A DNA stretch of 64,000 bases from Frankiaceae bacterium. GTDB taxonomy: Bacteria > Actinomycetota > Actinomycetes > BP-191. Shown here piece by piece: positions 43,088 to 53,375 of the stretch; within the stretch, counting starts at the first letter, position 1, and each line of letters starts with the position of its first letter. Location: positions 1-64,000 of the forward strand of contig JAVEEC010000008.1 in assembly GCA_030840645.1 (NCBI GenBank). Reading direction: 5' to 3'. Below the pieces are notes generated by a model. The model saw nothing but the letters and a program-made list of their open reading frames with translations, was not told where the DNA came from and searched no databases. The position numbers and the translations under genes are program-made.

Positions 43088-43771
43088 CTACTCCGCGGCC
43101 GGGGTCTCGCCCTCGGCAGCGGCAGCGGGCGCCTCGCCACCGGCGGCCTCGGCGGCCTCGGCACGCTCGGCGGCCTCGCCGGCCTCCTCGGCGGCGACGT
43201 CGGCCTCGGTGGACGAGCCGACCACGTGGACGACGAGCGCGTCGGGGTCGGTGAGCAGCGTCGTGCCCTGCGGCAGCGGGACGGAGCCGGCGTGGATGCC
43301 GTGGCCGCCGACCTCGGAGAGGCCGGAGATGTCGACCTCGAGGACGGTCGGGATGTGCGTGGCCTCGGCCTCGACAGAGAGCATCGTGAGCTGCTGGTCG
43401 AGCATGCCGCCGCCCTGCTTCACCGCGGGCGCCTCGCCCGTGAGAACGACGGGGACGTCGACGGAGACCTTCTCGCCACGGCGGACGAGCAGCAGGTCGA
43501 TGTGCTGGAGGTCGCCGCGCAACGGGTCGCGCTGGACCTGCCGGGGCAGCGCCAGCTCCTCGCCGTCGGGCAGGTCGAGGGAGAGCAGGACGTTCGAGCC
43601 GCCCTCGCTCTTGAACGCGTGGGCCAGCTCGCGCGCGGGCAGCGCCAGGTGGCGGACGTCGACGCCGTGGCCGTACAGGACGGCGGGCACCTTGCCGGCC
43701 CGGCGGGTGCGGCGCGCGCCGCCCTTGCCGAACTCGGTGCGCGGTTCGGCGGCGATGCGGACCTCGGACAC
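43088..43771 (-). CDS. rplY: 50S ribosomal protein L25 (Ctc family)
   Basis: 227 residues, the long TL5/Ctc form: N-terminal 5S-rRNA-binding domain (TEFGKGGARRTRRAGKVPAVLYG), a beta domain and an acidic Ala/Glu-rich tail. AGGAG precedes GTG 43771. In other bacteria it is a general-stress protein. Confidence 0.94.
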   Translation of the reverse strand: MSEVRIAAEPRTEFGKGGARRTRRAGKVPAVLYGHGVDVRHLALPARELAHAFKSEGGSNVLLSLDLPDGEELALPRQVQRDPLRGDLQHIDLLLVRRGEKVSVDVPVVLTGEAPAVKQGGGMLDQQLTMLSVEAEATHIPTVLEVDISGLSEVGGHGIHAGSVPLPQGTTLLTDPDALVVHVVGSSTEADVAAEEAGEAAERAEAAEAAGGEAPAAAAEGETPAAE

Positions 43772-43840
43772 GACTGCTCCTAGCGACGGCGTACGGCGTG
43801 GGCCGGCGCGGCGACGACAACGCCTGCGCCCAGGGAGCGG

Positions 43841-43846
43841 AGTCTA
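43841..43846 (-). promoter_or_regulatory. -10 box for the rplY-pth operon
   Basis: TAGACT on the minus strand, giving a leader of about 63 bases before GTG 43771. The -35 is weak (TTCGTG at best). Confidence 0.35.
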
Positions 43847-43939
43847 GCCGTGCGGAGCCCCCGCACGAAACCGCGCGTTCCCGGCGAGAGGGTTGGCGTG
43901 CTGCCGCGTCGAACACTTCGGGCGGACCAGGAGGCTGGG

Positions 43940-45454
43940 ATGACCCGTCGGACGACGTTCCTCACAACGTTCACCGCGCTCGCGATCGGCGCGTCGATGG
44001 CGCTGCCCGCTGGGGCCGCCGCACCGCTGCCGCTACCGTCGAAGTACGGCACCGCCAAGGGCTTCACGCTCGTCGGCCACACCAACCTGGGCAAGCGGGG
44101 CACCAACTCCCCCATCGCCGTCGCCGGCACCTGCGTCTACGTCGGCGACCGCTACGACAAGCACGGCATCGCCGTCGTCGACGCCCGCAACCCCGCGAAG
44201 CCGAAGCAGGTCGGCACGATCGCCCCGACCAAGGGCTCGACGCAGCGGGAGATCCGCGCGGACGCAGGCCTCGGCATCCTCGTCGTGATGACGTACGCCA
44301 CCGCGAACGGCGACGCGACGACCGGCAACTTCCTGAAGACGTACGACATCAGGAACTGCGCCAAGCCGGTGCTGCTGTCCACCGTCGACTTCGGCCCGCG
44401 TCCGCCGCACGAGTTCTTCCTCTGGAAGGACGCGAAGCACCCGGGCCGCGCGCTCGCCTACGTGACGTTCACGCTCTACTCGCCGGACCTCGAGGTGTAC
44501 GACCTCGCCGACCCCAAGGCGCCGATGCTCGCCGCGGCGTACGACCTCGGCGCCGACATCGCCGACGTGCAGCGCGGCGCGACCGGCGTCACGTCGTCGA
44601 ACGGCGGCTACCTGCACTCGGTCTCGGTGAGCGACGACGGGAAGACGGCGTACCTGTCGACGTGGGACTTCGGGCTGATCCTGGCCGACACCTCGACGCT
44701 CGCCGACCGGTCCCCCGGCGCCGTCGTCCCGACGTCCGCGCCGCTGCAGTACGACGGCAACGTGCACGGCGCGGTGAAGGTCCCCGGCAAGCCCTACCTC
44801 GTCCTCGTCTCCGAGGGGTACGCCAAGACCGCGGACCTGGTGACCAAGGTCGGCGGCTGCCCGTTCGGGTGGCTGCGGATGGCGTCGATCGCCAACCCGG
44901 CCGTGCCCGCGCTGACCGGCGGCGAGTTCAAGCTGCGGGAGAACGACTGCGACCGCGCCAAGGCGCTGAACGGCTCGTTCACCTCGCACAACCAGACGGT
45001 GTTCCCGGACGTCGCCCTCGTGCCCTGGTACGGCGGCGGGCTGCGCGCGGTCGACATCTCGAACCCGAAGGCCCCGGTCGAGGCGGGGGCGTTCGTGCCG
45101 AAGCCGGAGTTCGAGCCGGACGCGCGCGAGGACCGGCTGTACTTCACGACCGCGACGGACCGCTGGACCGGCGCCATGTGGTCGTACCCGGTCGTCGCGA
45201 ACGGTCTCGTGTACGTCGTCGACATCGACCTCGGCCTCTACGTGCTGCGCTACACCGGCAGGTGGGCGAACGAGGTGTCGCAGGCGAGGTTCGTCGAAGG
45301 CAACTCGGCGCCGTCCCGCTACAAGGCGAGCGACCCGGTGATCAAGCGTCCGGCCGTGCCGCCGGGCACGCCAGCCACGTACCTGCGCGACCGCTACGCC
45401 GACCGCCCGCTGCCGGCGCGCGCGACGCGGTACGGCTTCTTCTGCGTCCTCTGA
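43940..45454 (+). CDS. Secreted LVIVD-repeat beta-propeller protein
   Basis: 504 residues from ATG 43940, with AGGAGG five bases upstream and a signal peptide (MTRRTTFLTTFTALAIGASMALPAGA). The mature part contains repeated blades of the type VYVGDRYDKHGIAVVDARNP and LEVYDLADPKAP, as in LVIVD proteins of unknown role. It has several Cys and likely folds as a propeller outside the cell. It is flanked by minus-strand operons on both sides. Confidence 0.8.
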   Translation: MTRRTTFLTTFTALAIGASMALPAGAAAPLPLPSKYGTAKGFTLVGHTNLGKRGTNSPIAVAGTCVYVGDRYDKHGIAVVDARNPAKPKQVGTIAPTKGSTQREIRADAGLGILVVMTYATANGDATTGNFLKTYDIRNCAKPVLLSTVDFGPRPPHEFFLWKDAKHPGRALAYVTFTLYSPDLEVYDLADPKAPMLAAAYDLGADIADVQRGATGVTSSNGGYLHSVSVSDDGKTAYLSTWDFGLILADTSTLADRSPGAVVPTSAPLQYDGNVHGAVKVPGKPYLVLVSEGYAKTADLVTKVGGCPFGWLRMASIANPAVPALTGGEFKLRENDCDRAKALNGSFTSHNQTVFPDVALVPWYGGGLRAVDISNPKAPVEAGAFVPKPEFEPDAREDRLYFTTATDRWTGAMWSYPVVANGLVYVVDIDLGLYVLRYTGRWANEVSQARFVEGNSAPSRYKASDPVIKRPAVPPGTPATYLRDRYADRPLPARATRYGFFCVL

Positions 45455-45463
45455 CGCCCGCGC

Positions 45464-46441
45464 CTAGTTCGTCCCGTCGAACAGGCCCGACACCGTCGAG
45501 TCGTCGAACACCGCGCGGATGGCGTTCGCCAGCATGGGCGCCACCGACAGGACGGTGAGCTTGTCGAACTGCTTGTCCGGCGTGACGGGCAGCGTGTTCG
45601 TGACGATGACCTCGGAGATGCGGCTGTTCTTGAGCCGGTCGACGGCGGGGCCGGAGAAGATGCCGTGCGTCGCGGCGACGAGCACCTCGGCCGCGCCCTG
45701 GTCGAACAGCGCGTCGGCGGCCTTCACGATCGTCCCGCCGGTGTCGATCATGTCGTCGACGAGGACGCAGCAGCGGCCCTCGACCTGGCCGACGACGTTG
45801 AACACCTTGGCGTCGTTGGCGACCCGCGGGTCGCGGCGCTTGTGGATGATCGCCAGCGGCGTGCCGAGGCGGTCGGTGTACTTCTCGGCGACGCGGACCC
45901 GGCCGGCGTCGGGCGAGACGATGGTGACGTTGTCGACGTCGCCGCGCGCGGCAATGTGGTCGGACAGCAGCGGCAGCGCGGTGAGGTGGTCGAGCGGCGC
46001 GTCGAGGTAGCCCTGGATCTGCGGCGTGTGCAGGTCGATGGCGATGATCCGGTTGGCGCCGGCCGCGCGGAACAGGTCGGCCATCAGCTTCGCCGAGATC
46101 GGCTCGCGCGCGAGGGTCTTCTTGTCCTGGCGGGAGTACGGGTAGAACGGCGCGACGACGGTGATCCGCTTGGCGCTCGCGCGCTTCAGCGCGTCGCACA
46201 TGATGAGCTGCTCCATCACCCACGTGTTGATGGGCACGGTGTGGCTCTGCACGAGGAACGCGTCGCAGCCGCGGACCGACTCCTCGAAGCGGCAGTACGT
46301 CTCGCCGTTCGCGAAGTCGTACAACGTCACCGGCGACGGCTGGCAGCCGAGGTGCTCCGCGACCTCCTCCGCCAGCTCGGGGAACCCCCGCCCCGAGAAC
46401 AGCATCAGGGTCTTGTGGCTGGTGATCTCCAAGCCGGTCAC
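45464..46441 (-). CDS. prs: Ribose-phosphate pyrophosphokinase
   Basis: 325 residues from GTG 46441, overlapping the glmU stop. It makes PRPP from ribose 5-phosphate and ATP. Visible: [23 protein letters not shown], the metal/ATP site [10 protein letters not shown] and the PRPP loop [13 protein letters not shown]. The glmU-prs order is common in Gram-positives. Confidence 0.97.
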   Translation of the reverse strand: MTGLEITSHKTLMLFSGRGFPELAEEVAEHLGCQPSPVTLYDFANGETYCRFEESVRGCDAFLVQSHTVPINTWVMEQLIMCDALKRASAKRITVVAPFYPYSRQDKKTLAREPISAKLMADLFRAAGANRIIAIDLHTPQIQGYLDAPLDHLTALPLLSDHIAARGDVDNVTIVSPDAGRVRVAEKYTDRLGTPLAIIHKRRDPRVANDAKVFNVVGQVEGRCCVLVDDMIDTGGTIVKAADALFDQGAAEVLVAATHGIFSGPAVDRLKNSRISEVIVTNTLPVTPDKQFDKLTVLSVAPMLANAIRAVFDDSTVSGLFDGTN

Positions 46442-47835
46442 TGCGCCGCTCCCTCGTCGTCGTGTGTCGCGTCCTCCGCGCCGCGCCGTCGCGCGACCCA
46501 GCCCTCGACGTTGCGCTGGTACGCCCGGCCGACGCCGAGCGCGCCGGCGGGCACGTCCTTGGTGATCACCGAGCCGGCCGCGGTGTACGCGCCGTCGCCG
46601 ACCTCGACCGGCGCGACCAGCATCGTGTCGCTGCCGATGCGCACGTCGTCGCCGATCACGGTCGGGTGCTTGGCGACGCCGTCGTAGTTGACGACGACGG
46701 TCGCGGCGCCGATGTTGCTGCGTTCGCCGATGGTCGCGTCGCCGACGTAGGACAGGTGCGGGACCTTCGAGTCGGCGCCGACGGTGCTCGACTTGATCTC
46801 GACGAAGCCGCCCGCCTTCGCGCGCGGCCCGAGGACCGTGCCGGGACGCAGGTAGGCGTACGGGCCCACGGTCGCGTCCGCGCCGACGACCGCGCCGACG
46901 CAGGTGCTCGCACGCACCGTGGCGCCCTCCGAGACGACCGTGTCGGTGAGGTCGGCGTACGGGCCGACCGTCGCGCCGCCCGCGACGCTGGTGGTCCCCC
47001 GCAGGACCGTGAAGGGCTCGACGGTCGCGTCCTGAGCCAGCGTGACGGTCGCGTCGACCCAGGTCGTCGCGGGGTCGACGACGGTGACGCCGGCGCGCAT
47101 CGCCTCGCGCAGCAGCCGGTCGCGCAGCGCCCCGGCCGCCGCCGCGAGCTGGGCGCGGTCGTTGACGTTGTCCACCTCGGCCGCGTCGGTCGTGACGGCG
47201 ACACCGCCGCCGAGGATCGCGACGACGTCGGTGAGGTACTCCTCGAGCTGCGCGTTCTCCGCCGACACCTTGGTCAACGCGGCCCGCAGGGCGATCGCGT
47301 CGAACACGTAGACCCCGGCGTTGATCTCGGTGATCGCCCGCTGCTCGCGGGTCGCGTCGACCTCCTCGACGATGGCGGTCACCCACCCGCCGTCGTCACG
47401 CAGGACGCGGCCGTAGCCGGTGGGGTCGGCCAGGTGCGCGGTCAGCACGGTCAGGTCGCCGGTGTGCGCGGCGAGCAGCGCGCGCAGCGTCGCGGTCGTG
47501 AGCAGCGGCATGTCGCCGTAGAGGACGAGGACCGGGCCGTCGAGCGACGGCAGGGTCTCCAACGCGAGGCGGACGGCGTGCCCGGTGCCGTTCTGCTCGG
47601 CCTGGACGACCGTCTCCGCACCCTCGGGCAGCGCCGCCGCGACCTCGTCCGCGCCGTAGCCGACGACGACGACGAGGCGTTCGGCACCGAGCGGCTCGAC
47701 CGCGGCGAGGACGTGCCCGATGAGTGGCCGGCCGCAGAGCCGGTGCAGCACCTTCGGCGTCGTGGAGCGCATCCGGGTGCCCTGGCCGGCGGCCAGAACG
47801 ACGACCGCCGCCGGGCGGGCAGCGGATGTCGGCAC
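46438..47835 (-). CDS. glmU: Bifunctional GlcNAc-1-P uridyltransferase/GlcN-1-P acetyltransferase
   Basis: 465 residues from GTG 47835 (AGGAG 4 bases upstream); the longer track ORF runs through tRNA-Gln. The N-terminal pyrophosphorylase has [18 protein letters not shown]; the C-terminal left-handed beta-helix has hexapeptide repeats and [20 protein letters not shown]. It makes UDP-GlcNAc for peptidoglycan. Confidence 0.96.
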   Translation of the reverse strand: MPTSAARPAAVVVLAAGQGTRMRSTTPKVLHRLCGRPLIGHVLAAVEPLGAERLVVVVGYGADEVAAALPEGAETVVQAEQNGTGHAVRLALETLPSLDGPVLVLYGDMPLLTTATLRALLAAHTGDLTVLTAHLADPTGYGRVLRDDGGWVTAIVEEVDATREQRAITEINAGVYVFDAIALRAALTKVSAENAQLEEYLTDVVAILGGGVAVTTDAAEVDNVNDRAQLAAAAGALRDRLLREAMRAGVTVVDPATTWVDATVTLAQDATVEPFTVLRGTTSVAGGATVGPYADLTDTVVSEGATVRASTCVGAVVGADATVGPYAYLRPGTVLGPRAKAGGFVEIKSSTVGADSKVPHLSYVGDATIGERSNIGAATVVVNYDGVAKHPTVIGDDVRIGSDTMLVAPVEVGDGAYTAAGSVITKDVPAGALGVGRAYQRNVEGWVARRRGAEDATHDDEGAAQ

Positions 47836-47897
47836 GAGGCTCCTCGCGTTGGCGGGTGGAGGCCGAGTGTACCGGGGGTTCACCACGCGGGGGATTG

Positions 47898-47974
47898 CTC
47901 CGGGGGGAGGAATCGAACCTCCGTCGTACTCAGATCCAAAATCTGATCGCCCCTGCCAACAGAGCAACCCCGGA
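47898..47974 (-). tRNA. tRNA-Gln (anticodon TTG)
   Basis: Acceptor TCCGGGG pairs with CCCCGGA, anticodon stem-loop TCAGA-TTTTGGA-TCTGA and T-arm GGAGG-TTCGATT-CCTCC. The discriminator is G. CCA is not encoded. It lies upstream of glmU, as in many actinobacteria. Confidence 0.95.
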
Positions 47975-47987
47975 ACGTACGCAGCCG

Positions 47988-47993
47988 ATGGTA
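47988..47993 (-). promoter_or_regulatory. -10 box for tRNA-Gln
   Basis: TACCAT on the minus strand, 13 bases before the tRNA 5' end. No clear -35. Confidence 0.35.
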
Positions 47994-48016
47994 GCGATGC
48001 GGGGTCTCGTCTCGAC

Positions 48017-48041
48017 AGGTTACGGTTGAGTAGGTTACGGT
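48017..48041. promoter_or_regulatory. Tandem repeat upstream of the desaturase gene
   Basis: AGGTTACGGT occurs at 48017-48026 and 48032-48041, 15 bases apart. Each contains a TACGGT -10-like hexamer, so the repeat could be tandem promoters or the operator of the TetR-type regulator encoded downstream. Confidence 0.4.
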
Positions 48042-48083
48042 GGCGTAGCCAGCGCGACTCCCCCAGCCACGAGGAACCGCCTC

Positions 48084-49013
48084 ATGACATTGCTCGCCGA
48101 ACGCCCCATAGCGCCGCCGCCCATCCCGACCGAGCCGAAGAAGCGCTGGGAACAGGTCGCGCTCGTGCTGTTCGTCGTGCTGCCGTTCGCGGCGGTGCTG
48201 GCCGCCGGGTTCGTGCTCTGGGGCAACGGCATCGGCTGGACCGACGTCTGGATCGCCGTGCTGATGTACGCCATCGCCGGCCACGGCGTCACGGTCGGCT
48301 TCCACCGCTACTTCACGCACGGCTCGTTCAAGGCCAACCGCCCGTTGCGGATCGGCCTCGCGATCGCCGGCTCGCTCGCGATCCAGGGCCCGGTCATCCG
48401 CTGGGTCGCCGACCACCGCCGCCACCACGCGTTCAGCGACAAGCCGGGCGACCCGCACTCGCCGCACGAGTACGGCGAGGGTGTCGGCGCGATGCTCAAG
48501 GGGCTGTGGCACGCGCACATGGGGTGGCTGTTCGACCCCGAGCAGACCTCGATGGAGAAGTACGCGCCCGACCTGCTCGCCGACAAGGACATCGCCGCGG
48601 TACACAAGGCATTCCCGCAGCTCGTGGCGGTCTCGCTGATCGGCCCCGCACTGCTCGGCTTCGCGGTGACCGGTCGCTGGACCGGCGCCGTGTCGGCGTT
48701 CTTCTGGGCCAGCCTGGTGCGCGTCGGCGTCCTGCACCACGTGACGTGGAGCATCAACTCGCTCTGCCACACGTTCGGCAACCGACCGTTCAAGACGCGC
48801 GACAAGAGCACGAACTTCTGGCCGATGGCCGTCATCTCGATGGGCGAGTCGTGGCACAACCTGCACCACGCCGACCCGACCGCGGCGCGGCACGGCGTCG
48901 ACCGCGGCCAGGTGGACAGCACGGCGCGCATCATCTGGGCGTTCGAACGTCTCGGCTGGGCCACGGAGGTCCGCTGGCCGACCCGCGAGCGGTTGGCCAA
49001 GGCTCGCGCGTGA
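48084..49013 (+). CDS. Acyl-CoA/fatty acid desaturase
   Basis: 309-residue integral membrane di-iron enzyme with four hydrophobic helices and the three His boxes HRYFTH, HRRHH and HNLHH. These place it in the delta-9 acyl-CoA (DesC-like) group that introduces double bases of unsaturation into membrane lipids. GAGGA lies 8 bases before ATG. The next gene, 13 bases on, encodes a TetR regulator that may control it. Confidence 0.92.
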   Translation: MTLLAERPIAPPPIPTEPKKRWEQVALVLFVVLPFAAVLAAGFVLWGNGIGWTDVWIAVLMYAIAGHGVTVGFHRYFTHGSFKANRPLRIGLAIAGSLAIQGPVIRWVADHRRHHAFSDKPGDPHSPHEYGEGVGAMLKGLWHAHMGWLFDPEQTSMEKYAPDLLADKDIAAVHKAFPQLVAVSLIGPALLGFAVTGRWTGAVSAFFWASLVRVGVLHHVTWSINSLCHTFGNRPFKTRDKSTNFWPMAVISMGESWHNLHHADPTAARHGVDRGQVDSTARIIWAFERLGWATEVRWPTRERLAKARA

Positions 49014-49026
49014 GACAGTCCCTCGC

Positions 49027-49656
49027 GTGAGCGAGGAGGCGAAACCGCGGGTACGCATGACCGGGCAGCAGCGCAGAGCGCAGCTGCTCGACGTGTCGCG
49101 GACGCTGTTCGCCGAACGTGGCTTCGAGGCAACGTCGATCGAGGAGATCGCCAACCGCGCGGGCGTGTCCAAGCCGATCGTGTACGAGCACTTCGGCACC
49201 AAGGAAGGCATCTACGAGGTCGTCAAGGACCGCGAGGTGCAGCGCCTCATGACGCAGGTCAACGACTCCCTCGTCGGCGACCACCCGCGCATCCTGCTGG
49301 AGCAGGCCGCGACGGCGCTGCTGACGTACATCGAGACGCAGACCGACGGCTTCCGCATCCTGATCCGCGAGTCGCCGGTCGCGTCGACGACCGGCATCTT
49401 CGCGAGCGTCATCGGCGACATCGCGGTGCAGGTCGAGTACATCCTCGCGGGGCAGTTCAAGGCGCGGGGCTACAACACCAAGCTGGCGCCGTTGTACTCG
49501 CACGCCCTCGTCGGCATGGTCGCGCTGGTCGGCCAGTGGTGGCTGGACGCGCGCAAGCCGAGCCGCGACGACGTGGCGGCCCACCTGGTCAACCTCGCGT
49601 GGAACGGGCTGGGCAACCTCGAACCGAAACCCGAGCTACGGACGAAGCGCAAGTAG
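49027..49656 (+). CDS. TetR-family transcriptional regulator
   Basis: 209 residues from GTG 49027. The HTH is clear (TSIEEIANRAGVSKPIVYEHFGTKEGIY), with a long C-terminal ligand domain. Its start codon lies in the loop of a perfect hairpin CCTCGC-GTGA-GCGAGG (49021-49036). Probable regulator of the adjacent desaturase, inferred from position only. Confidence 0.9.
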   Translation: MSEEAKPRVRMTGQQRRAQLLDVSRTLFAERGFEATSIEEIANRAGVSKPIVYEHFGTKEGIYEVVKDREVQRLMTQVNDSLVGDHPRILLEQAATALLTYIETQTDGFRILIRESPVASTTGIFASVIGDIAVQVEYILAGQFKARGYNTKLAPLYSHALVGMVALVGQWWLDARKPSRDDVAAHLVNLAWNGLGNLEPKPELRTKRK

Positions 49657-49683
49657 GCGCCGCCGGCCGGAGGGCCGCCTCGT

Positions 49684-51414
49684 CTAAGCCTCGTCGGAAA
49701 GGTTGAGCCACTCCTCCTCGGCGGCCGACCGCCGAGCGGCAAGGTCACGCAACTCGGCGTCGAGCTTCGCGACGGCCTCGTAGTCGGTGGCGTTCGCGGC
49801 GAGGGCGGCGTGCAGGCGGGTCTCGTCGCGGCCGAGCTTCTCCAGCAGGCGTTCCAGGCGGGTCAGCTCCTTGCGCGCGGCGCGGGAGTCGCCGGAGCGC
49901 TCGCGCTTGGCCGGCGCGGCCTCGGGCGGCGCCTGCACCCGCGCGAGGTACTCGTCCACGCCGCCGGGCAGGTCGCGCAGCGTCCCGTCGCCGTACAGCG
50001 CCAGGACGCGGTCGGTGGTGCGCTCCAGGAAGTACCTGTCGTGCGAGACGACGACCAGCGTGCCCGGCCAGCCGTCGAGCAGGTCCTCGACGGCGGCGAG
50101 GGTCTCGATGTCGAGGTCGTTCGTGGGCTCGTCGAGGAGGAGCAGGTTCGGCTCGGTCATCAGCAGCCGCAGCAGCTGCAGCCGCCGGCGTTCCCCGCCG
50201 GACAGGTCCTCGACCGGCGTCCACTGGCGCCCGGCGTCGAAGAGGAACCGTTCGAGCAGCTGCGACGCCGACAGCGACCGCCCCTTGCCGAGGTCGACGT
50301 GCCGCGCGACCTCCTCGACGGCTTCGAGTACGCGCTTGCCGGCGGGCAGCCCGCGGACCTCCTGATCCAGGTGCGCGGTACGAACCGTCTGCCCGCGAAC
50401 GACGCGCCCCGCGCGCGGCGCGAGGTCGCCGGCGAGGACGCGGAGCAGCGTGGTCTTGCCGGATCCATTGACGCCGACGACGCCGACTCGGTCGCCGGGC
50501 CCGAGGTGCCAGGTGAGCCGTTCCAGCAAGACGTTGTCCCCCGCGACGACGTCCGCGTCCTCGAGGTCCACGACCGTCTTGCCGAGCCGCGACGTCGCGA
50601 AGCGAACGAGGTCCGCGCTGTCGCGGGCGGGCGGCTCGTCGGCGATGAGGGCGTTCGCCGCGTCGATGCGGAACCGCGGCTTCGACGTCCGCGCCGGCGG
50701 GCCGCGGCGCAGCCACGCGAGCTCCTTGCGGAGCAGGTTCTGGCGGCGCTGCTCGGTCGCGGCGGCGACGCGTTCGCGCTCGGCGCGGGCGAGGACGTAC
50801 GCGCTGTACCCGCCCTCGTACTGCCGAACGGCGCCGTCGGCGACCTCCCACGTCGCCGTGCAGACCGCGTCGAGGAACCACCGGTCGTGGGTCACGACGA
50901 GCTGCGCGCACCGGCGTTCGGCGAGGTGCGCCGCGAGCCAGGCGATGCCCTCGACGTCGAGGTGGTTGGTCGGCTCGTCCAGGACGAGCAGGTCGTGCTC
51001 GCCGGCGAGCAGCGCGGCCAACGCGACCCGGCGGCGTTCGCCACCGGACATCGGGCCGACGACCGCGTCCAGCCGCTCGTGCACCCCGAGGCCGTGCAGG
51101 ACGGCCCGCACCCGCGCGTCGCCCGCCCACTCGTGCTCGGCCGCGTCGCCGATCACGACGTCGCGCACCGTGGCCGTCGCGGGCAGGTCGACGGCCTGCG
51201 GCAGCCAGCCGACCCGCAGCCCGCTGCTGTGGGTCACCCGCCCGGTGTCCGGCGGCTCGGCCCGCATCAGCAGGCGGAGCAGGGTGGTCTTGCCGCCGCC
51301 GTTGCGGCCGACGACGCCGATCCGCTCGTCGGCGGCGATGCCGAGGGAGACGTCGTCGAGGACGGTCGTCGTGCCGTACGTCTTGCCGACCGCCTCGACG
51401 TTGACGAGGTTCAC
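49684..51414 (-). CDS. ABC-F family ATPase
   Basis: 576 residues from GTG 51414, overlapping ispE. Two ATPase domains: GRNGGGKTT ... MSGGERRR ... LDEPTNHLD and GVNGSGKTT ... LSGGERRR ... LDEPTNDLD, with a linker between them and a C-terminal coiled coil ([19 protein letters not shown]). No membrane helices, so it is a ribosome-acting ABC-F (Uup/EttA-like) rather than a transporter. The location after rsmA-ispE is conserved in actinobacteria. Confidence 0.94.
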   Translation of the reverse strand: MNLVNVEAVGKTYGTTTVLDDVSLGIAADERIGVVGRNGGGKTTLLRLLMRAEPPDTGRVTHSSGLRVGWLPQAVDLPATATVRDVVIGDAAEHEWAGDARVRAVLHGLGVHERLDAVVGPMSGGERRRVALAALLAGEHDLLVLDEPTNHLDVEGIAWLAAHLAERRCAQLVVTHDRWFLDAVCTATWEVADGAVRQYEGGYSAYVLARAERERVAAATEQRRQNLLRKELAWLRRGPPARTSKPRFRIDAANALIADEPPARDSADLVRFATSRLGKTVVDLEDADVVAGDNVLLERLTWHLGPGDRVGVVGVNGSGKTTLLRVLAGDLAPRAGRVVRGQTVRTAHLDQEVRGLPAGKRVLEAVEEVARHVDLGKGRSLSASQLLERFLFDAGRQWTPVEDLSGGERRRLQLLRLLMTEPNLLLLDEPTNDLDIETLAAVEDLLDGWPGTLVVVSHDRYFLERTTDRVLALYGDGTLRDLPGGVDEYLARVQAPPEAAPAKRERSGDSRAARKELTRLERLLEKLGRDETRLHAALAANATDYEAVAKLDAELRDLAARRSAAEEEWLNLSDEA

Positions 51415-52343
51415 GAACCGTCGCCCTGGACGCGGGCTCCCGGCACCGGGCCGTACGCCGTCCGCACGCTGCGGCACGCACCCGCCCCGGCGAGCCCGGC
51501 CGCGAGCGCGACCGCGTCGCTGCGTGACCTGGCGAGGAACGCGCACGTCGGCCCGGAGCCGCTCACGACCGCGCCCAGCGCGCCGCGTTCGATCCCCGCG
51601 TCGAGGGTCCTGCGCAGCCCCGGTCGCAGGCGCAGCGCGGCGGCCTGGAGGTCGTTGTGCAGCGCCCGGCCGAGGGCGACCGCGTCGCCGGCGCGCAGCG
51701 CGGCGAGCACGCCGTCCGGCTCGCGTTCGGGCTGCGGGTCGCCGCGGTCGTGCTCCTCGTAGACGGACGCCGTTGCCAGGCCGCGGTCGGCGAACGCGAG
51801 CACCCAGTGGAACTGCCCGCGCACCAGCACCGGCGAGAGGCGTTCGCCCCGGCCGACGCCGAGGGCGCTGCCGCCCTGCAGCGCGAACGGCACGTCGCTG
51901 CCGAGCGTCGCCGCGAGCGACGCGAGCTCCTCGCGCGGCAGGCCGGCCCCCCAGAGCGCGTCGCACGCCAGCAGCGCGGCGGCCGCGTCGGCCGAGCCGC
52001 CGGCCATGCCGCCCGCGACCGGGATGCCCTTGACGACGTGCAGGCGGACACCCCGCTCGACGCCCGCGACGAGGGCGAGGCGCAGCGCGGCCGCGACGGC
52101 GAGGTTGCCGGAGTCGCTCGGCAGCTCCCCCGCGCCCTCGCCGGAGACCGTGCACGAGATATCGTCAGGTCCGGGCGTCGCCGTCAGGTCGTCGTAGAGC
52201 GACACCGCCTGGAACACCGTCGTGACGTCGTGGTACCCGTCCGCGCGGCGGGCGCCGACGGACAGGTGCAGGTTGACCTTGCCGGGTACCCGGACCGTGA
52301 CCGGCTCCGGCACGCCGGCCAGACCTCGGCGCTCGGCCAGCAC
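51411..52343 (-). CDS. ispE: 4-diphosphocytidyl-2-C-methyl-D-erythritol kinase
   Basis: 310-residue GHMP kinase of the MEP isoprenoid pathway. [22 protein letters not shown] (start quoted) and the phosphate loop [15 protein letters not shown] are diagnostic; [13 protein letters not shown] closes the site. The first residues before PVTVRVPGK may be dispensable. Confidence 0.95.
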   Translation of the reverse strand: MLAERRGLAGVPEPVTVRVPGKVNLHLSVGARRADGYHDVTTVFQAVSLYDDLTATPGPDDISCTVSGEGAGELPSDSGNLAVAAALRLALVAGVERGVRLHVVKGIPVAGGMAGGSADAAAALLACDALWGAGLPREELASLAATLGSDVPFALQGGSALGVGRGERLSPVLVRGQFHWVLAFADRGLATASVYEEHDRGDPQPEREPDGVLAALRAGDAVALGRALHNDLQAAALRLRPGLRRTLDAGIERGALGAVVSGSGPTCAFLARSRSDAVALAAGLAGAGACRSVRTAYGPVPGARVQGDGS

Positions 52344-52369
52344 GGGCTCCTCAGGGACGTCCTACGGGT

Positions 52370-53191
52370 TCAGACCCTAGTGGCGGCCGCGACCCGCGCG
52401 AACTCCTCGACCCCGAGCGCCTCGCCGCGCAGCCCCGGGTCGACGCCCGCCGCCCGCAACGCCGCCTCGGCGGCCGCCGGCGACCCGGCCCAGCCGGCGA
52501 GCGCGGCCCGCAGCGTCTTGCGGCGCTGCGCGAACGCCGCGTCCACCACGGCGAACGTCGCCGCGCGGTCCCCGCCCGGCGGCTCGCGGCGGGTGAACGC
52601 GACCAGCCCGGAGTCGACGTTCGGCACCGGCCAGAACACGCTGCGCGGCACCGACCCGGCCTGCCGCGCGGCGGCGTACCAGGCGAGCTTGACCGAGGGG
52701 ATGCCGTACGTCCGGGAGCCCGGCGGCGCGGTGAGCCGGTCGGCGACCTCCTGCTGGACCATGACCAGGCCGTGCCGGATCGACGGGAACCGCTCCAGCA
52801 TCGTGAGCAGGACGGGGACGGCGACGTTGTACGGCAGGTTGGCGACCAGCGCGGTCGGCGGGTCGCCGGGCAGCTCGGTCACCCGCAGCGCGTCCGCGGT
52901 GACGACGGTCAGGTCCCCGGGCGAACGTTCGGCCGCCGTCGCCGGCAGCGCGGCCGCGAGGACCGGGTCGACCTCGACCGCGACGACCCGCCGGGCAGCG
53001 TCAAGCAGCCCGAGCGTCAACGACCCGAGCCCGGGGCCGACCTCGACCACGACGTCGGCCGGGTCGAGCGCGGCGGCGCGGACGATGCGGCGCACGGTGT
53101 TCGCGTCGTGGACGAAGTTCTGGCCGAGCGACTTCGTCGGCCGGACCCCGAGCGAGGTCGCGAGGTCGCGGACCTCGGCCGGGGTGAGCAG
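52370..53191 (-). CDS. rsmA: 16S rRNA A1518/A1519 dimethyltransferase
   Basis: 273 residues if translation begins at CTG 53191. The track start GTG 53095 would remove the conserved [16 protein letters not shown]. Between 53191 and the in-frame stop at 53288 there is no ATG, GTG or TTG; only this CTG is of NTG type. SAM motif [15 protein letters not shown] and catalytic NLPYNVAVP are present. A MITE-like element ends 3 bases upstream of the CTG and probably removed the original start. Confidence 0.9.
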   Translation of the reverse strand: MLTPAEVRDLATSLGVRPTKSLGQNFVHDANTVRRIVRAAALDPADVVVEVGPGLGSLTLGLLDAARRVVAVEVDPVLAAALPATAAERSPGDLTVVTADALRVTELPGDPPTALVANLPYNVAVPVLLTMLERFPSIRHGLVMVQQEVADRLTAPPGSRTYGIPSVKLAWYAAARQAGSVPRSVFWPVPNVDSGLVAFTRREPPGGDRAATFAVVDAAFAQRRKTLRAALAGWAGSPAAAEAALRAAGVDPGLRGEALGVEEFARVAAATRV

Positions 53192-53194
53192 GGC

Positions 53195-53375
53195 GGCGAC
53201 GGCTAGTGCCCCGTCCGGGAGCGTCGCCCGTCGCGAGCGGCGGTCAGGGGGATGAGCGGCAAGGCCGAGGCGCCGCCGATGGCAGCGTCATCGGCGGCGC
53301 CGAGAACGCCGCCGGTCGCCGCCTGGCCGTCGCGCAGCAGGGCGGACGGTGCCGGACGGGGCACTACCCGTCGCC
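53195..53375. mobile_element. MITE-like inverted-repeat element, copy 2
   Basis: Outer inverted repeats GGCGACGGSTAGTGCCCCGTCCGG... (about 31 bases, 3 mismatches; arms 53195-53225 and 53345-53375) flank a 119-bp interior that aligns with that of copy 1 (CGTCGCGAGCGGCG, GCAAGGC.GAGG, GCAGCG, CGTCGCGCAGCAG). No coding capacity. One end adjoins the rsmA start region, the other overlaps one base of the rpf TAG stop. Confidence 0.65.
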
